Positions 1 through 9,955 are shown, counted from the stretch's first letter. The stretch: DNA of 64,000 nucleotides from Brevundimonas intermedia (GCF_027922165.1 NZ_BSFD01000001.1:266883-330882), one strand, 5' to 3'. The notes: generated by a model from the sequence alone, not told the origin. A program made the numbers and translations.

Positions 1-61
1 CTCGGCTGAGGATTTGAAGGCGGCGGCGGTCATCAGGGTCATCCGGTCTATCGCTTGCGGC

Positions 62-1075
62 TCAGGCCGCTTCGGACTTGGGGGTGTTCAGCCAGGCCAT
101 CCGCTCGCGCAGACGGGCGCCGACCTGTTCGATCTGGCTTTCGCGGTCCGCCTTCAGCCAGGCTTCGTACTGCGGCTTGCCGGCCTCGTTCTCGGCGATC
201 CAGTTGCGCGCGAAGGTTCCGTCCTGGATCTCGTCCAGAATGGTCTTCATGCGGGCCTTGGTCTCTTCGTTGACGACCCGCGGGCCGCTGGCGACCGCGC
301 CGTACTTGGCGGTTTCCGAGATGAAGTGGTGCATCTTCGAGATGCCGCCCTCGTAGAACAGGTCCACGATCAGCTTCAGCTCGTGCAGGCATTCGAAATA
401 GGCGATCTCGGGCTGGTAGCCGGCCTCGACCAGGGTGTTGAACCCTTGCATGACCAGTTCCTTGGCGCCGCCGCACAGGACGGCCTGTTCGCCGAACAGA
501 TCGGTCTCGGTCTCTTCACGGAAGGTGGTTTCCAGCAGGCCGCCGGTCGCGCCGCCGTTGCCCTTGGCGTAGCCCATGGCCCGGTCGCGGGCCTTGCCGG
601 TCACGTCCTTCTCGATGGCGAACAGCGAGGGCACGCCGCGGCCGCGCTGGAACTCGCGACGGACCAGATCGCCCGGCCCCTTGGGCGCGACCAGGATGAC
701 GTCCATGTCGGGGCGCGGGGTGATGCGCTCGTAGATGATCGAGAAGCCGTGAGCGAACAGCAGGGCCGAGCCTTCCTTGGCGTTGGGCTCGATGATGTCG
801 CGATAGACCTCGCCTTGGACCATGTCCGGGGTCAGGATGGCGATGATGTCGGCGCCCTTGACGGCCTCGGCCGGCTCGGCGGTCGGCACGCCGTCGGCGG
901 TGGCGTGCTTCCAGCCCGTGCCGCCGTGGCGGACGCCGGCGACTACGTCATGGCCGCTGTCCTTCAGGTTCTGCGCATGGGCGCGGCCCTGAGAGCCATA
1001 GCCGATGATGGCGATGCGCTGACCGGCGATGGCGCCCGGCTTGATGTCTTCGTTGGTGTAGATGGTGATGGCCAT
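62..1075 (-). CDS. ilvC: Ketol-acid reductoisomerase (class I)
   Basis: This enzyme performs the NADPH-dependent isomeroreduction of acetolactate or acetohydroxybutyrate in valine, isoleucine and leucine synthesis. The 337-residue product is the normal length of the short class I enzyme. The N-terminal Rossmann motif [11 protein letters not shown], the AHGFSI and APKGPG segments, and the metal-binding acidic motifs DLFGEQAVL and [18 protein letters not shown] are all present. The ATG lies 6 nt after the ilvD stop codon, so the two genes form an ilvD-ilvC operon and ilvC should share control by the attenuator upstream of ilvD. The 61 bases beyond its stop hold no identifiable gene. Confidence 0.97.
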   Translation of the reverse strand: MAITIYTNEDIKPGAIAGQRIAIIGYGSQGRAHAQNLKDSGHDVVAGVRHGGTGWKHATADGVPTAEPAEAVKGADIIAILTPDMVQGEVYRDIIEPNAKEGSALLFAHGFSIIYERITPRPDMDVILVAPKGPGDLVRREFQRGRGVPSLFAIEKDVTGKARDRAMGYAKGNGGATGGLLETTFREETETDLFGEQAVLCGGAKELVMQGFNTLVEAGYQPEIAYFECLHELKLIVDLFYEGGISKMHHFISETAKYGAVASGPRVVNEETKARMKTILDEIQDGTFARNWIAENEAGKPQYEAWLKADRESQIEQVGARLRERMAWLNTPKSEAA

Positions 1076-1081
1076 GAGAAT

Positions 1082-2833
1082 TCAGGCGTCCTGAGCAGCA
1101 GTGGATTTGTGAGACGCCTGGCCAAAATCGGGAATCTGGGCCGGCGGCGGGTTGGGGATGGTGACCGCACCCTGGGCCGCCGAGGCGACCGAGGCGCGGT
1201 ATTTGGCGAAGACACCTCGCGCCGGGCGGACTACGTGGGGCGTAAAGCCCGCCCGGCGCGTCGCCAGGTCGACGTTGACGTCGATCCGGCGGTTGGTGAC
1301 GTCGATGGTGATGCGGTCACCATCGCGAATGAGCGCGATCGGGCCGCCGACGGCGGCTTCCGGCGAGACGTGGCCGGCGACGAAACCGTAGCTGGCGCCC
1401 GAGAAGCGGCCGTCGGTCAGCAGGGCGACATTGTCGATCTTGCGACCCTTCAGGGCGGCCGTGACCTGCAGCATCTCGCGCATGCCGGGCCCGCCCTTGG
1501 GGCCTTCGTAGCGGATGATGATGACGTCGCCTTCGCCGACCGAACCGTCCTGGACGGCGTGGAAGGCGTCTTCCTCGCTGTCGAAGACGCAGGCCGGGCC
1601 TTCAAACTTATCGACCTTGTGGCCGGTCAGCTTGATGACCGCGCCCTCGGGAGCGACGTCGCCATAGATGACGGCGAAGCTGCCGCGGTCCATGACCGGG
1701 GCGTCGAAGGTGGTCACGACAACCTGGCCGGGGGTTTCCTCGGCCTCGGCCGCCTCGGCGAACAGGCTGCGGCCGCTGACGGTGGGGGTGTTCACGATCT
1801 TGCCTGCCTCGGCCATCCGCTGAGTGACCAAGCGCGTGCCGCCAACGGCGAACAGGTGCGAGGCCAGGAAACGGCCGCCCGGCTTCAGGTCACAGATGAC
1901 CGGCGCCTCGACACAGGCCTGGTGACAGTCCTCGACGCCGAACTCGACGCCTGCCTCGGCCGCGATAGCCGTCAGGTGCATGACGGCGTTGGTCGATCCG
2001 CCCGAGGCTGACACCGCGACGGCGGCGTTCTTCAGGCTGGCGCGGGTGATGTATTTGCGGGCGGTGTCGCCGGCAAACACCCGCTCGACGATCAGACGGC
2101 CGCAGCGTTCGCCCTCGGCCGCCTTGCCGGGGTCCACCGCCGGTACGTCGTTGGCGCCCATGGGCGAGATGCCCATGACCGACAGGGCCATGGCCATGGT
2201 GTTGGCCGTGAACTGGCCGCCGCAGGCGCCGGCGCCGGGGCAGACGGCCTGTTCGACCGCCTTCAGGCCCGCGTCGTCCAGCGTCCCGGCGGAATGGGCG
2301 CCGATGGCCTCGAACACCTCCTGGACCGAGACCTCCTTCGCGCCGATCACGCCCGGCATAATGGTGCCGCCGTAGTAGACCAGGCCCGGGATATCCATCC
2401 GCGCCAGGGCCATGGCCGCCGCCGGGATCGTCTTGTCGCAGCCGACGATGCAGACCACGCCGTCCAGTTGATGCCCCTCGATGGCCAGTTCGATGGAGTC
2501 GGCGACGACCTCGCGGCTGATCAGCGAGGCCTTCATCCCCGCCGTGCCCATCGAGATGCCGTCGGTGACCACGATGGTGTTGAAGTCGACCGGATAGCCG
2601 CCCGCCGCAACGATGCCCGCCCGAACGTCCTTGGCCAGGCGGTCCAGGTGCATGTTGCACGGGGTGACCGTCGACCAGGTGTTGACGATGCCGATCATCG
2701 GCTTGTCGAAGTCAGCGTCCTGCATCCCGGCGGCGCGCAGATACGAGCGGGCTGCGGCCCGGTTCGGGCCAGCCGTCACCGCCGCGCTGCGCGCGTTGGG
2801 CTTTCTGGGCTGTGAGGTAGAATCTTGCGTCAT
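1082..2833 (-). CDS. ilvD: Dihydroxy-acid dehydratase
   Basis: The product dehydrates dihydroxy-acids to 2-oxo acids, the step after IlvC in branched-chain amino-acid synthesis. It has the IlvD/Edd family cysteines expected to ligate an Fe-S cluster, in TVTPCNMHL, CIVGCDKTIP and GAGACGGQF, and the C-terminal TDGRFSGASYG motif. I chose the ATG at 2833 (583 aa). The GTG at 2863 would lie inside the T-run region of a terminator, so it is unlikely to be the start. No good Shine-Dalgarno sequence precedes the ATG. Instead a small inverted repeat (GGTTC-AAAAA-GAACC on the minus strand, 2840-2854) ends 6 nt before it. The gene is followed by ilvC in an operon. Confidence 0.96.
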   Translation of the reverse strand: MTQDSTSQPRKPNARSAAVTAGPNRAAARSYLRAAGMQDADFDKPMIGIVNTWSTVTPCNMHLDRLAKDVRAGIVAAGGYPVDFNTIVVTDGISMGTAGMKASLISREVVADSIELAIEGHQLDGVVCIVGCDKTIPAAAMALARMDIPGLVYYGGTIMPGVIGAKEVSVQEVFEAIGAHSAGTLDDAGLKAVEQAVCPGAGACGGQFTANTMAMALSVMGISPMGANDVPAVDPGKAAEGERCGRLIVERVFAGDTARKYITRASLKNAAVAVSASGGSTNAVMHLTAIAAEAGVEFGVEDCHQACVEAPVICDLKPGGRFLASHLFAVGGTRLVTQRMAEAGKIVNTPTVSGRSLFAEAAEAEETPGQVVVTTFDAPVMDRGSFAVIYGDVAPEGAVIKLTGHKVDKFEGPACVFDSEEDAFHAVQDGSVGEGDVIIIRYEGPKGGPGMREMLQVTAALKGRKIDNVALLTDGRFSGASYGFVAGHVSPEAAVGGPIALIRDGDRITIDVTNRRIDVNVDLATRRAGFTPHVVRPARGVFAKYRASVASAAQGAVTIPNPPPAQIPDFGQASHKSTAAQDA

Positions 2834-2839
2834 CGGTCC

Positions 2840-2854
2840 GGTTCTTTTTGAACC
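2840..2854 (-). repeat. Small inverted repeat just upstream of the ilvD start
   Basis: Five-base arms GGTTC and GAACC flank an A5 loop on the minus strand and end 6 nt before the chosen ilvD start codon. It lies downstream of the intrinsic terminator, so it would be present only in read-through mRNA. A role in translation initiation is possible but is inference; the stem is short. Confidence 0.4.
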
Positions 2855-2863
2855 GCCAAGCAC

Positions 2864-2894
2864 GAAAAACCCCGCTTCCTTTCGGGAGCGGGGT
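2864..2894 (-). terminator. Intrinsic terminator (attenuator) before ilvD
   Basis: On the minus strand an 8-bp perfect stem, ACCCCGCT paired with AGCGGGGT (2887-2894 with 2869-2876), is followed directly by five T residues (2864-2868). This is a textbook rho-independent terminator. It sits between the stop of a 47-codon ORF and the ilvD start, with no room for an ordinary promoter after it. Transcripts entering ilvD from upstream must therefore read through it. Confidence 0.85.
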
Positions 2895-2923
2895 GGTGCG
2901 AGGCGATCCTGAGTGTGTCTAGG

Positions 2924-3067
2924 TCAGGTCGCGTGCATCCACGCCGCTTGCATAAGCAGGCCGAGGAGTACGAGGAGAATGAGGAATACAGGGCTTTCCA
3001 GACCGATCGGCGCGCGAACGGCCGCGGCCGCCTGAGCGGTGCATCCCTTCATCATGTCGCGCGTCAT
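2924..3067 (-). CDS. Putative ilvDC leader peptide (47 aa, Leu/Ile/Val-rich)
   Basis: The ORF starts at an ATG with an AGGGAG Shine-Dalgarno about 11 nt upstream. Two more in-frame Met codons at residues 5 and 6 could also serve. Near the C-terminus, residues 27-39 read PVFLILLVLLGLL: nine of these 13 residues are Leu, Ile or Val, encoded partly by codons that should be rare here (GTA, ATT, CTT). The stop codon is 29 nt before the terminator stem. I read it as an attenuation leader. The alternative is a small single-span membrane protein, since the same stretch is hydrophobic. At 47 codons it is longer than classic leaders. Confidence 0.65.
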   Translation of the reverse strand: MTRDMMKGCTAQAAAAVRAPIGLESPVFLILLVLLGLLMQAAWMHAT

Positions 3068-3327
3068 CGTGGCCACGGGGGCTCCCTGTTCTGACGCCAA
3101 GAAACCATACCGGCCGGTGCGGCACAACCCCTGTCGCAAAAATTTTGCTCATTGGATGCGAAACCGCCCCCACAGGGGTGTTTCTTGCCTAGCGCCGTCC
3201 CAACCGGCCCAAACCGTAACGCTTCCTCACGCCATGTTAGGCCTAAGGCGCGGCGGCGGGGTTGAAACCGGGCCGCGACAGTTCCATTGAGACGCCCAAC
3301 AACATAATCGTTCAGAGGAGCCTCCCC

Positions 3328-4335
<1,008 letters not shown>

Positions 4336-4344
4336 ACCCTGCTT

Positions 4345-4493
4345 CCCTCTCCCGACGGGAGAGGGCTTGAGCGCACGGCGGCGCAAGTCGCCGTTCTGGC
4401 GCGAAAGGGTGAGGGTCACGGTGTGCGAACTGGCCCACCGCCTGCCCCTCATCCGTCTCGCTCCGCGAGCCACCTTCTCCCCATGGGAGAAGG
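4345..4493. repeat. Palindromic repeat element, family A
   Basis: The 149-bp element lies between gap and pgk. Each end is itself a hairpin (4345-4365, CCCTCTCCC/GGGAGAGGG; 4473-4493, CCTTCTCCC/GGGAGAAGG), and the two ends are inverted relative to each other. Shared internal blocks (GCGCACGGCGGCGCA, CTCATCCG, CTCGCTCCGC) recur in the copies at 24.4 and 26.8 kb. No coding potential is apparent in this copy. Confidence 0.8.
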
Positions 4494-4512
4494 ATCATGA
4501 GAGATTGAAGCC

Positions 4513-5709
4513 ATGACCTTCCGCACCCTCGACGACGCCAAAGACCTCGCCGGCAAGACGGCCCTGGTCCGCGTGGACTTCAACGTCCCGATGGAGGACG
4601 GCAAGGTCACGGACGACACCCGGCTGCGGGTCGCCCTACCAACGATCCAGCGCCTGCGCGACGCCGGCGCCAAGGTCGCGCTGCTGGCCCATTTCGACCG
4701 TCCCAAGGGCCAGCGCGTCCCGTCCATGAGCCTGAAGCCGGTCGTCCTGCCGCTGGAGGAACTGCTCGGAGCCCCCGTCCGCTTCGCCGACGACTGCATC
4801 GGCCCGGACGCCGTGGACGCCATCCGCGACCTGGACGCCGGCGGCGTGGTCCTGCTGGAAAACGTCCGCTTCCACGCGGCGGAAGAGGCCAATGATCCGG
4901 TCTTCGCCCAGAAGCTGGCCGACCTGGGCGACTTCTATGTCAACGACGCCTTTTCGGCCGCCCACCGCGCCCATGCCTCGACGGAAGGCATCGCGCACCA
5001 CCTGCCCGCCTACGCTGGCGAATCCATGCGCCGCGAGCTGGACGCCCTGGACGCCGCCCTCGGCAATCCGCAAAAGCCGGTCATAGGCATCGTCGGCGGG
5101 GCCAAGGTCTCCACCAAGCTGGACCTGCTGAAGAACCTGGTCGGCCAGCTGGACCGGCTGGCGATCGGCGGCGGCATGGCCAACACCTTCCTGTTCGCTC
5201 AGGGCGTCGACATCGGCGGATCCCTAGCCGAACGCGACATGGCCGACACGGCGCGTGAAATCATGGCCGAGGCCGAGGCGCGCGGCTGCAAGCTGCTACT
5301 GCCCGTCGATTTCGTGGTGGCGACCGAGGTCAAGCCCGGCGCGGCGTCACGCCCCGTCGTCGCCGGCGCCGACCTGTCGGCCGACGACAAGATCCTGGAC
5401 GCCGGCCCAGCCACGGTCGCCCGCCTGCTTGAGGCCCTGACGGCGTCCAAGACCCTGATCTGGAACGGCCCCCTCGGCGTGTTCGAGGTGCCGCCCTTCG
5501 ACGCCGCCACCGTGGCCGTGGCGCGTCATGCGGCGGCCCTGGCCAAGGCCGGTGTTCTGGTCGCCGTGGGCGGCGGCGGCGACACCGTCTCCGCCCTGAA
5601 CCACGCGGGCGTATCGGACGACATGACCTTCGTCTCCACCGCCGGCGGCGCCTTCCTGGAATGGATGGAGGGCAAACCCCTGCCGGGCGTCGAGGCCTTG
5701 CAGGCGTGA
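4513..5709 (+). CDS. pgk: Phosphoglycerate kinase
   Basis: The product transfers phosphate from 1,3-bisphosphoglycerate to ADP in glycolysis. Its 398 residues are family length. The N-terminal substrate-binding motif [19 protein letters not shown], the hinge [12 protein letters not shown], and the nucleotide-binding GPLGVFE and [11 protein letters not shown] motifs are visible. The ATG at 4513 follows a repeat element whose right end (GGGAGAAGG) is 20 nt upstream; a weaker GAGAG sits nearer the start. It probably belongs to one transcription unit with gap. Confidence 0.97.
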   Translation: MTFRTLDDAKDLAGKTALVRVDFNVPMEDGKVTDDTRLRVALPTIQRLRDAGAKVALLAHFDRPKGQRVPSMSLKPVVLPLEELLGAPVRFADDCIGPDAVDAIRDLDAGGVVLLENVRFHAAEEANDPVFAQKLADLGDFYVNDAFSAAHRAHASTEGIAHHLPAYAGESMRRELDALDAALGNPQKPVIGIVGGAKVSTKLDLLKNLVGQLDRLAIGGGMANTFLFAQGVDIGGSLAERDMADTAREIMAEAEARGCKLLLPVDFVVATEVKPGAASRPVVAGADLSADDKILDAGPATVARLLEALTASKTLIWNGPLGVFEVPPFDAATVAVARHAAALAKAGVLVAVGGGGDTVSALNHAGVSDDMTFVSTAGGAFLEWMEGKPLPGVEALQA

Positions 5710-5858
5710 CCGCCTACGCCGACGGGGCGCTGGCCGGCCGGGTCTGCGCCTCGGTGGCCTGACGTAAGGGAATGGTTGTAACACGGCGTGACTTTGTTGC
5801 GCCGCAACGCTAGTCTCTCGCCCAATCATAAAAGACTTTCGGCTCAGGAGATTTCATC

Positions 5859-6944
5859 ATGGCGCGCATCACGCTGCGACAGCTGCTCGACCACGCGGCA
5901 GAGAACGACTACGCCCTGCCCGCCTACAACATCAACAATATGGAGCAGGGCCTGGCGATCATGGAGGCGGCCCACGAGGTCAATGCTCCCGTGATCATTC
6001 AAGCGAGCCGAGGCGCCCGCAACTACGCCAACGACATCGTCCTGGCCAAGCTGATCGACGCCCTGGCCGAGCTCTATCCGGACATTCCGGTCTGTATGCA
6101 CCAGGACCACGGCAACGGCCCGGCAACCTGCGCCACCGCCATCCAGTACGGCTTCACCTCGGTGATGATGGACGGCTCGCTGGAAGAGGACGCCAAGACC
6201 CCCGCCTCCTACGAATACAATGTCGAGGTCACGCGCCGCGTCACCGAAATGGCCCACGCCTGCGGGGTCTCGGTCGAGGGCGAGCTGGGGGTGCTGGGTT
6301 CGCTGGAGACCGGCATGGGCGAGGCGGAGGACGGCCACGGCTTCGAAGGCAAGCTGGATCATTCGCAACTGCTGACCGACCCGGATCAGGCCGTCGACTT
6401 CGTCGCCGCCACCAAGGTCGACGCCCTGGCCATCGCCATGGGCACCAGCCACGGCGCCTATAAGTTCAGCAAGAAGCCGGACGGCGACATCCTGGCCATG
6501 AATGTGATCGAGGACATCCACCGCCGCCTGCCCAACACCCACCTGGTGATGCACGGAAGTTCTTCCGTGCCGCAAGATCTGCAGGACATCATCAACCAGT
6601 ACGGCGGCGAAATGCCCCAGACCTGGGGCGTACCGGTTGAAGAAATCCAGCGCGGCATCCGCCACGGCGTGCGCAAGGTCAATATCGACACCGACAACCG
6701 CATGGCCATCACCGGCGCTATCCGTAAGGCGCTGATGGAAAACCCGCGCGAGTTCGATCCCCGCGCCTATCTGAAGCCCGCCAAGGCGGCGATGAAGAAG
6801 CTCTGCATGGAGCGGTATCAGCAGTTCGGCTGCGAGGGTCAGGCATCGCGCATCCGCCCGCTGTCCACCGCCCAGATGGCCACCCGCTATGCCTCGGGCG
6901 ACCTGGACCCGTCGTTCCGCGGCGTGGCCATCAAGGCCGCCTGA
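5859..6944 (+). CDS. fba: Fructose-bisphosphate aldolase, class II
   Basis: This zinc enzyme cleaves fructose 1,6-bisphosphate, or condenses the trioses in gluconeogenesis. The 361-residue sequence is of the longer class II subtype. It carries [10 protein letters not shown] with metal-ligand histidines, the [11 protein letters not shown] segment, the VMHGSSSVP phosphate-loop region and [13 protein letters not shown] near the C-terminus. The start has AGGAGA about 7 nt upstream. A 149-bp gap separates it from pgk, so it may have its own promoter, though I cannot assign one. Confidence 0.95.
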   Translation: MARITLRQLLDHAAENDYALPAYNINNMEQGLAIMEAAHEVNAPVIIQASRGARNYANDIVLAKLIDALAELYPDIPVCMHQDHGNGPATCATAIQYGFTSVMMDGSLEEDAKTPASYEYNVEVTRRVTEMAHACGVSVEGELGVLGSLETGMGEAEDGHGFEGKLDHSQLLTDPDQAVDFVAATKVDALAIAMGTSHGAYKFSKKPDGDILAMNVIEDIHRRLPNTHLVMHGSSSVPQDLQDIINQYGGEMPQTWGVPVEEIQRGIRHGVRKVNIDTDNRMAITGAIRKALMENPREFDPRAYLKPAKAAMKKLCMERYQQFGCEGQASRIRPLSTAQMATRYASGDLDPSFRGVAIKAA

Positions 6945-6948
6945 TCGA

Positions 6949-7587
6949 TCAGAAGACGGAGTAGCGGCCGCTCAGTTCGCTTCGCACCTGGCGCAGGTCC
7001 CATTCGGCGCGATCCAGCGCGTCGCGCGCCTCACGGGCGTTGCGGCGCGCGTCGCGGATTTCTCCGCGCACCTCGTCGATCCGGTCGCGTATCCGCTGCT
7101 TCTGTTCGTCCGTCAGACCGTCCTGGCGCAGTTCGCGCTGCTTAGCGTCCAGCTTGTCCTCGCGATCCTCGATGCGGGACTCGGCGCTGCTCAGCGCGCT
7201 TTCGGCGTTCTCGACCGCCGCCTCGACCTCATGCAGCCTGCGCCCGTCGTTATAGGCGGGCAGGAACTCCGCCTCCTCTTCAGGGCGGCAGACGCCGTAG
7301 TAGGTGTTGCCCGCCCGCCCCTCGGTCCAGCCGCGCTGGAAAGTGCAGTAGCTTCTCAGCCCGTCCTCGCGCGCCGATCCATAGGCGGCCGGATTGGGCG
7401 ACACCTGATACTTCTCACAGGCCTTGGCGTGGTCGTCTAGCCGGCTCATCGGATAGCCTGCTGCACCGTCGGCATAGCCCTTTTCGCCCCAGGCGCCGGC
7501 CAGGCACTCGTCCTTGCTCATGGTGGTGCAACTGCCCAGCAGCGCCGCTGCAGCAATACCGCCCGCCGCGATCAGAAAACGCTTCAT
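6949..7587 (-). CDS. DUF2799 lipoprotein with coiled coil
   Basis: The predicted product (212 aa) begins with a lipoprotein signal, MKRFLIAAGGIAAAALLGSC, in which the Cys after LLGS should be lipidated. The middle shows the DUF2799 pattern: ECLAGAWGEKGYADGAAGY, YQVSPNPAAYGSAREDGL and a later TEGRAGNTYYGVC. The C-terminal 100 residues are charged and heptad-like, probably a coiled coil. I chose the ATG at 7587 because AGGGGAAA precedes it. It converges on fba, with only 4 bp between stops. Function is unknown; an envelope role is inferred from the signal. Confidence 0.75.
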   Translation of the reverse strand: MKRFLIAAGGIAAAALLGSCTTMSKDECLAGAWGEKGYADGAAGYPMSRLDDHAKACEKYQVSPNPAAYGSAREDGLRSYCTFQRGWTEGRAGNTYYGVCRPEEEAEFLPAYNDGRRLHEVEAAVENAESALSSAESRIEDREDKLDAKQRELRQDGLTDEQKQRIRDRIDEVRGEIRDARRNAREARDALDRAEWDLRQVRSELSGRYSVF

Positions 7588-7669
7588 CGGATTTCCCCTG
7601 CGCCCCAAGCTTCACTATCGAACGACGACGGGTTCTCGCGCAACCCGCGCGCCGTGCTAGGGAGCCCCG

Positions 7670-8689
7670 GTGTCCGACCCTGATCTGATCGACGAAGAAG
7701 ACCTGCCCCCGCCCCTCGCCCCGGCCGAGGTGCTGGAGGCTCGCCTGGCCGCGCCCGGGGTTCGCCTGGACAAGGCGCTGGCCGACGCCTTCCCGACCCT
7801 GTCGCGCGCTCGGCTCCAGGCCCTGATCGCCTCCGGGGCGGTCAGCCGAGACGGCCAGCCCCTGACCGGCGGCTCCGCCAAGGCCCAGCCTGGTCTCTAT
7901 GTCGTCGCCCTGCCGCCCGTCGCCCCGGCCACGCCTCAGCCCGAAGCCATCCCCCTGACGGTCCTCTACGAGGACGCCGACCTGATCGTCATCGACAAGT
8001 CCGCCGGCATGGCGGCCCACCCGGCGCCGGGCTGCGAGAGCGGCACCCTGGTCAACGCCCTCTTGGCCCACTGCGGCGACAGCCTGTCGGGTATCGGCGG
8101 CGTCGCCCGTCCCGGCATCGTTCACCGCCTGGACAAGGACACCTCCGGCGTCATGGTCGCCGCCAAGACCGACCGCGCCCACGCGGGACTTTCGGCCCTG
8201 TTCGCGACCCACGACATCGAACGCACCTACATCGCCCTGACGCGCGGCGCTCCGTCGCCGTCCAAAGGCCGGATCGAGACCCGCATCGGCCGCTCCACCG
8301 GCGACCGCAAGAAGATGGCTGTGTTGCGCGCCGGCGGCCGCGAGGCGATCACCGACTATGTCGTCCAGGCGACCTTCGGCGAACCCGCCAAATCCGGCGG
8401 CGCACCAATGGCCGCCCGTGTCGCCTGCACGCTGCACACCGGCCGGACCCACCAGATCCGCGTCCACCTGTCGTCCAAGGGTTCGCCCATCCTCGGCGAC
8501 GCCACCTATGGCTCGGGCAGCCCCGCCGCGGCAGTGCGGGCCACCATCGCGGAGGCCGGCCTGACCCGCCAGGCGCTGCACGCGGCTGTGTTAGGCTTCG
8601 TCCATCCAGTCACCGGCGAAACCCTGCGCTTCGAGACCGCGCCGCCCGCTGATATGATGCGGCTCGAAGCCCTGCTCTCCGACCTCTGA
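7670..8689 (+). CDS. RluA-family pseudouridine synthase (RluD-like)
   Basis: The product isomerises specific uridines in rRNA. An N-terminal S4-like RNA-binding segment (VRLDKALADAFPTLSRARLQALIASGAV) precedes the RluA catalytic domain. The signature HRLDKDTSGVMVAAKT contains the catalytic Asp, and TGRTHQIRVH lies near the C-terminus. The start is GTG. RluD (23S) is the closest architectural match, but RluC cannot be excluded without alignment. A small GNAT-like gene follows after 7 bp. Confidence 0.88.
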   Translation: MSDPDLIDEEDLPPPLAPAEVLEARLAAPGVRLDKALADAFPTLSRARLQALIASGAVSRDGQPLTGGSAKAQPGLYVVALPPVAPATPQPEAIPLTVLYEDADLIVIDKSAGMAAHPAPGCESGTLVNALLAHCGDSLSGIGGVARPGIVHRLDKDTSGVMVAAKTDRAHAGLSALFATHDIERTYIALTRGAPSPSKGRIETRIGRSTGDRKKMAVLRAGGREAITDYVVQATFGEPAKSGGAPMAARVACTLHTGRTHQIRVHLSSKGSPILGDATYGSGSPAAAVRATIAEAGLTRQALHAAVLGFVHPVTGETLRFETAPPADMMRLEALLSDL

Positions 8690-8696
8690 GGCCGCC

Positions 8697-9002
8697 ATGC
8701 TCGACCCCGAAATCCACGACAACGTCGAGCTCAAGCGTTATCAACTGCCCGTGGATGGCGAGGTGGCGATCGTGACCTACAACCTGTCTCCGCCGAACCT
8801 GATGATCACCGAGACTCTCGTCCCGCAACGTCTCGAAGGCCAAGGCATCGCCAGCCGGCTGGCGAAACATGTTCTGGCGGACGCCCGGGCGCGAGACCTT
8901 TTGATCTTGCCGGTCTGCCCCTTTTTCTCCGCCTATATAAAGAAGCATCCCGAGTACGCCGACGTCGTGCATCCCACCTACCGGGGAATTCTGGGACTCT
9001 GA
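8697..9002 (+). CDS. Small GNAT-like N-acetyltransferase (YjdJ type)
   Basis: The 101-residue protein fits the short GCN5-related family in which the acetyl-CoA loop is reduced. ETLVPQRLEGQGIASRLAKHVLADAR contains the R/Q-x-x-G-x-G/A loop, and LPVCPFFSAYIKKHPEY is the characteristic C-terminal block. The substrate is unknown. It lies 7 bp after the pseudouridine synthase and is probably co-transcribed with it. Confidence 0.75.
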   Translation: MLDPEIHDNVELKRYQLPVDGEVAIVTYNLSPPNLMITETLVPQRLEGQGIASRLAKHVLADARARDLLILPVCPFFSAYIKKHPEYADVVHPTYRGILGL

Positions 9003-9104
9003 CGAAGGCCTCTTACGCCTCATACGATCACTTTGGATCGCCAAAGGGTTGTCACAGCACTCGCCTTCGGCATAGCGTCAATAGATCAGCGGGAGTTCTT
9101 GGAC

Positions 9105-9425
9105 ATGATCATTTTCGCCGTTGCCCTCGCCCTCTCCGGCCAGACCGGAAGCCTGCCGCGTCCGGCCGCGTCCTCCACACCGTCGGTCCAACCCGCCGCG
9201 CCACGGGTTGTTGAAGTCGCGAGCGCCGACGCAAACGGAAGCGAGACCGAACAACGCCGTGCCGGACGCCCTCTGATCTGCCGAAACGAGACTGTGCTCG
9301 GATCGCGGTTCCCTGTCCGGCGTTGCCGGCCCGCCGATCTGACGCCAGAGGAGCGTGCGCTTGCTGCCGACCAGCTTCGCCGTCAGCAAAGCCAGAACAT
9401 GAGAGCAGACGGAACTGCGTTCTAG
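9105..9425 (+). CDS. Small Cys/Arg-motif protein, copy 1 of a tandem pair
   Basis: The 106-residue product starts with a short hydrophobic stretch (MIIFAVALALSGQ) that may be a signal peptide. A low-complexity linker and a conserved block follow, with CRNETVLGSRFPVRRC and DLTPEERALAADQLRRQQ. Two cysteines bracket a GSRFPVRR core. Similar C-x-GSR-x-C motifs are common in small alphaproteobacterial exported proteins of unknown role. The ATG at 9105 has GGGAG upstream. A close paralogue lies 233 bp downstream. No function can be assigned. Confidence 0.65.
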   Translation: MIIFAVALALSGQTGSLPRPAASSTPSVQPAAPRVVEVASADANGSETEQRRAGRPLICRNETVLGSRFPVRRCRPADLTPEERALAADQLRRQQSQNMRADGTAF

Positions 9426-9658
9426 TAACGTCTACGCCTAATCAGCCTATCTCTCGGTCCATCTTGGGCCGCATCTGAGACTTCAATTGAGAAAGTCGCC
9501 CCGAGCACAGCGACGCTATGCAGCCAATGCGTTGCGGAACTGCGGGACATCTTACGGAGAACAGCTGCTTGGCCGCCAAGGATGCAGCCCTCTTGCATAT
9601 CTGGATTGTCACCAGGGTCATATTGACATACCGTCAGTACACAAGGGGATTTTACACC

Positions 9659-9955
9659 ATGATCATTCTCGCTTTCACCCTCGCGATTTCCGGTCAGACG
9701 ACGACCCTGCCGCTTCCAACCGACTCGTCTGCCGTTCCGGGCCAAACTACCGAAGCCGCCACGGCCTCCCGCTCGAACGGAACGGCGGCGGAAGAACGAC
9801 GTGCCGGACGGCCTTTGGTCTGCCGCAACGAGCCGGTCGTCGGATCGCGTTTTCCGGTTCGGCGTTGCCGGCCTGCTGATCTGACTCCGGAAGAGCGCGC
9901 GCTCGCCGCTGACCAGCTGCGCCGCCAGCAAATCGTCACCATGAATGGCGACTGA
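9659..9955 (+). CDS. Small Cys/Arg-motif protein, copy 2 of a tandem pair
   Basis: The 98-residue paralogue of the preceding gene has the same layout: a hydrophobic N-terminus (MIILAFTLAISGQ), a divergent Thr/Ser/Ala-rich linker, and a nearly identical C-terminal block with CRNEPVVGSRFPVRRC. Only about three residues differ over some 45 in the block, whereas the linkers share little. This suggests a recent duplication or selection on the Cys motif alone. The ATG at 9659 has AAGGGGA about 10 nt upstream. The 233-bp gap between the copies shows no other gene. Confidence 0.65.
   Translation: MIILAFTLAISGQTTTLPLPTDSSAVPGQTTEAATASRSNGTAAEERRAGRPLVCRNEPVVGSRFPVRRCRPADLTPEERALAADQLRRQQIVTMNGD

Larger units (their letters stand above)
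2864..3067 (-). promoter_or_regulatory. Candidate ribosome-mediated attenuator of ilvDC
   Basis: In minus-strand order the region holds a leader ORF with a run of Leu, Ile and Val codons, then the sequence AGCGGCGTGG (2939-2948). Next comes a 9-bp hairpin with one bulge around the leader stop codon (GCGACCTGA with TCAGGATCGC), then the terminator. AGCGGCGTGG can pair with CCACCCCGCT (2887-2896) at 9 of 10 positions. CCACCCCGCT contains the 5' arm of the terminator, so the two folds exclude each other. A ribosome stalled on the Leu/Ile/Val codons would leave AGCGGCGTGG free and prevent termination. A ribosome reaching the stop codon would cover it. This matches the known logic of enterobacterial ilv and leu attenuators. 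Function is inferred. Confidence 0.7.

Noticed and set aside
14..2011. A 665-codon open frame on the plus strand opposite ilvC and ilvD
   Set aside because: It is antisense to two unmistakable genes, with low-complexity Asp/Gly/Val-rich translation typical of shadow frames in high-GC DNA.
2863..2864. GTG at 2863 as the ilvD start
   Set aside because: It would place the start codon directly in the T-run end of the terminator and add ten residues with no family match.
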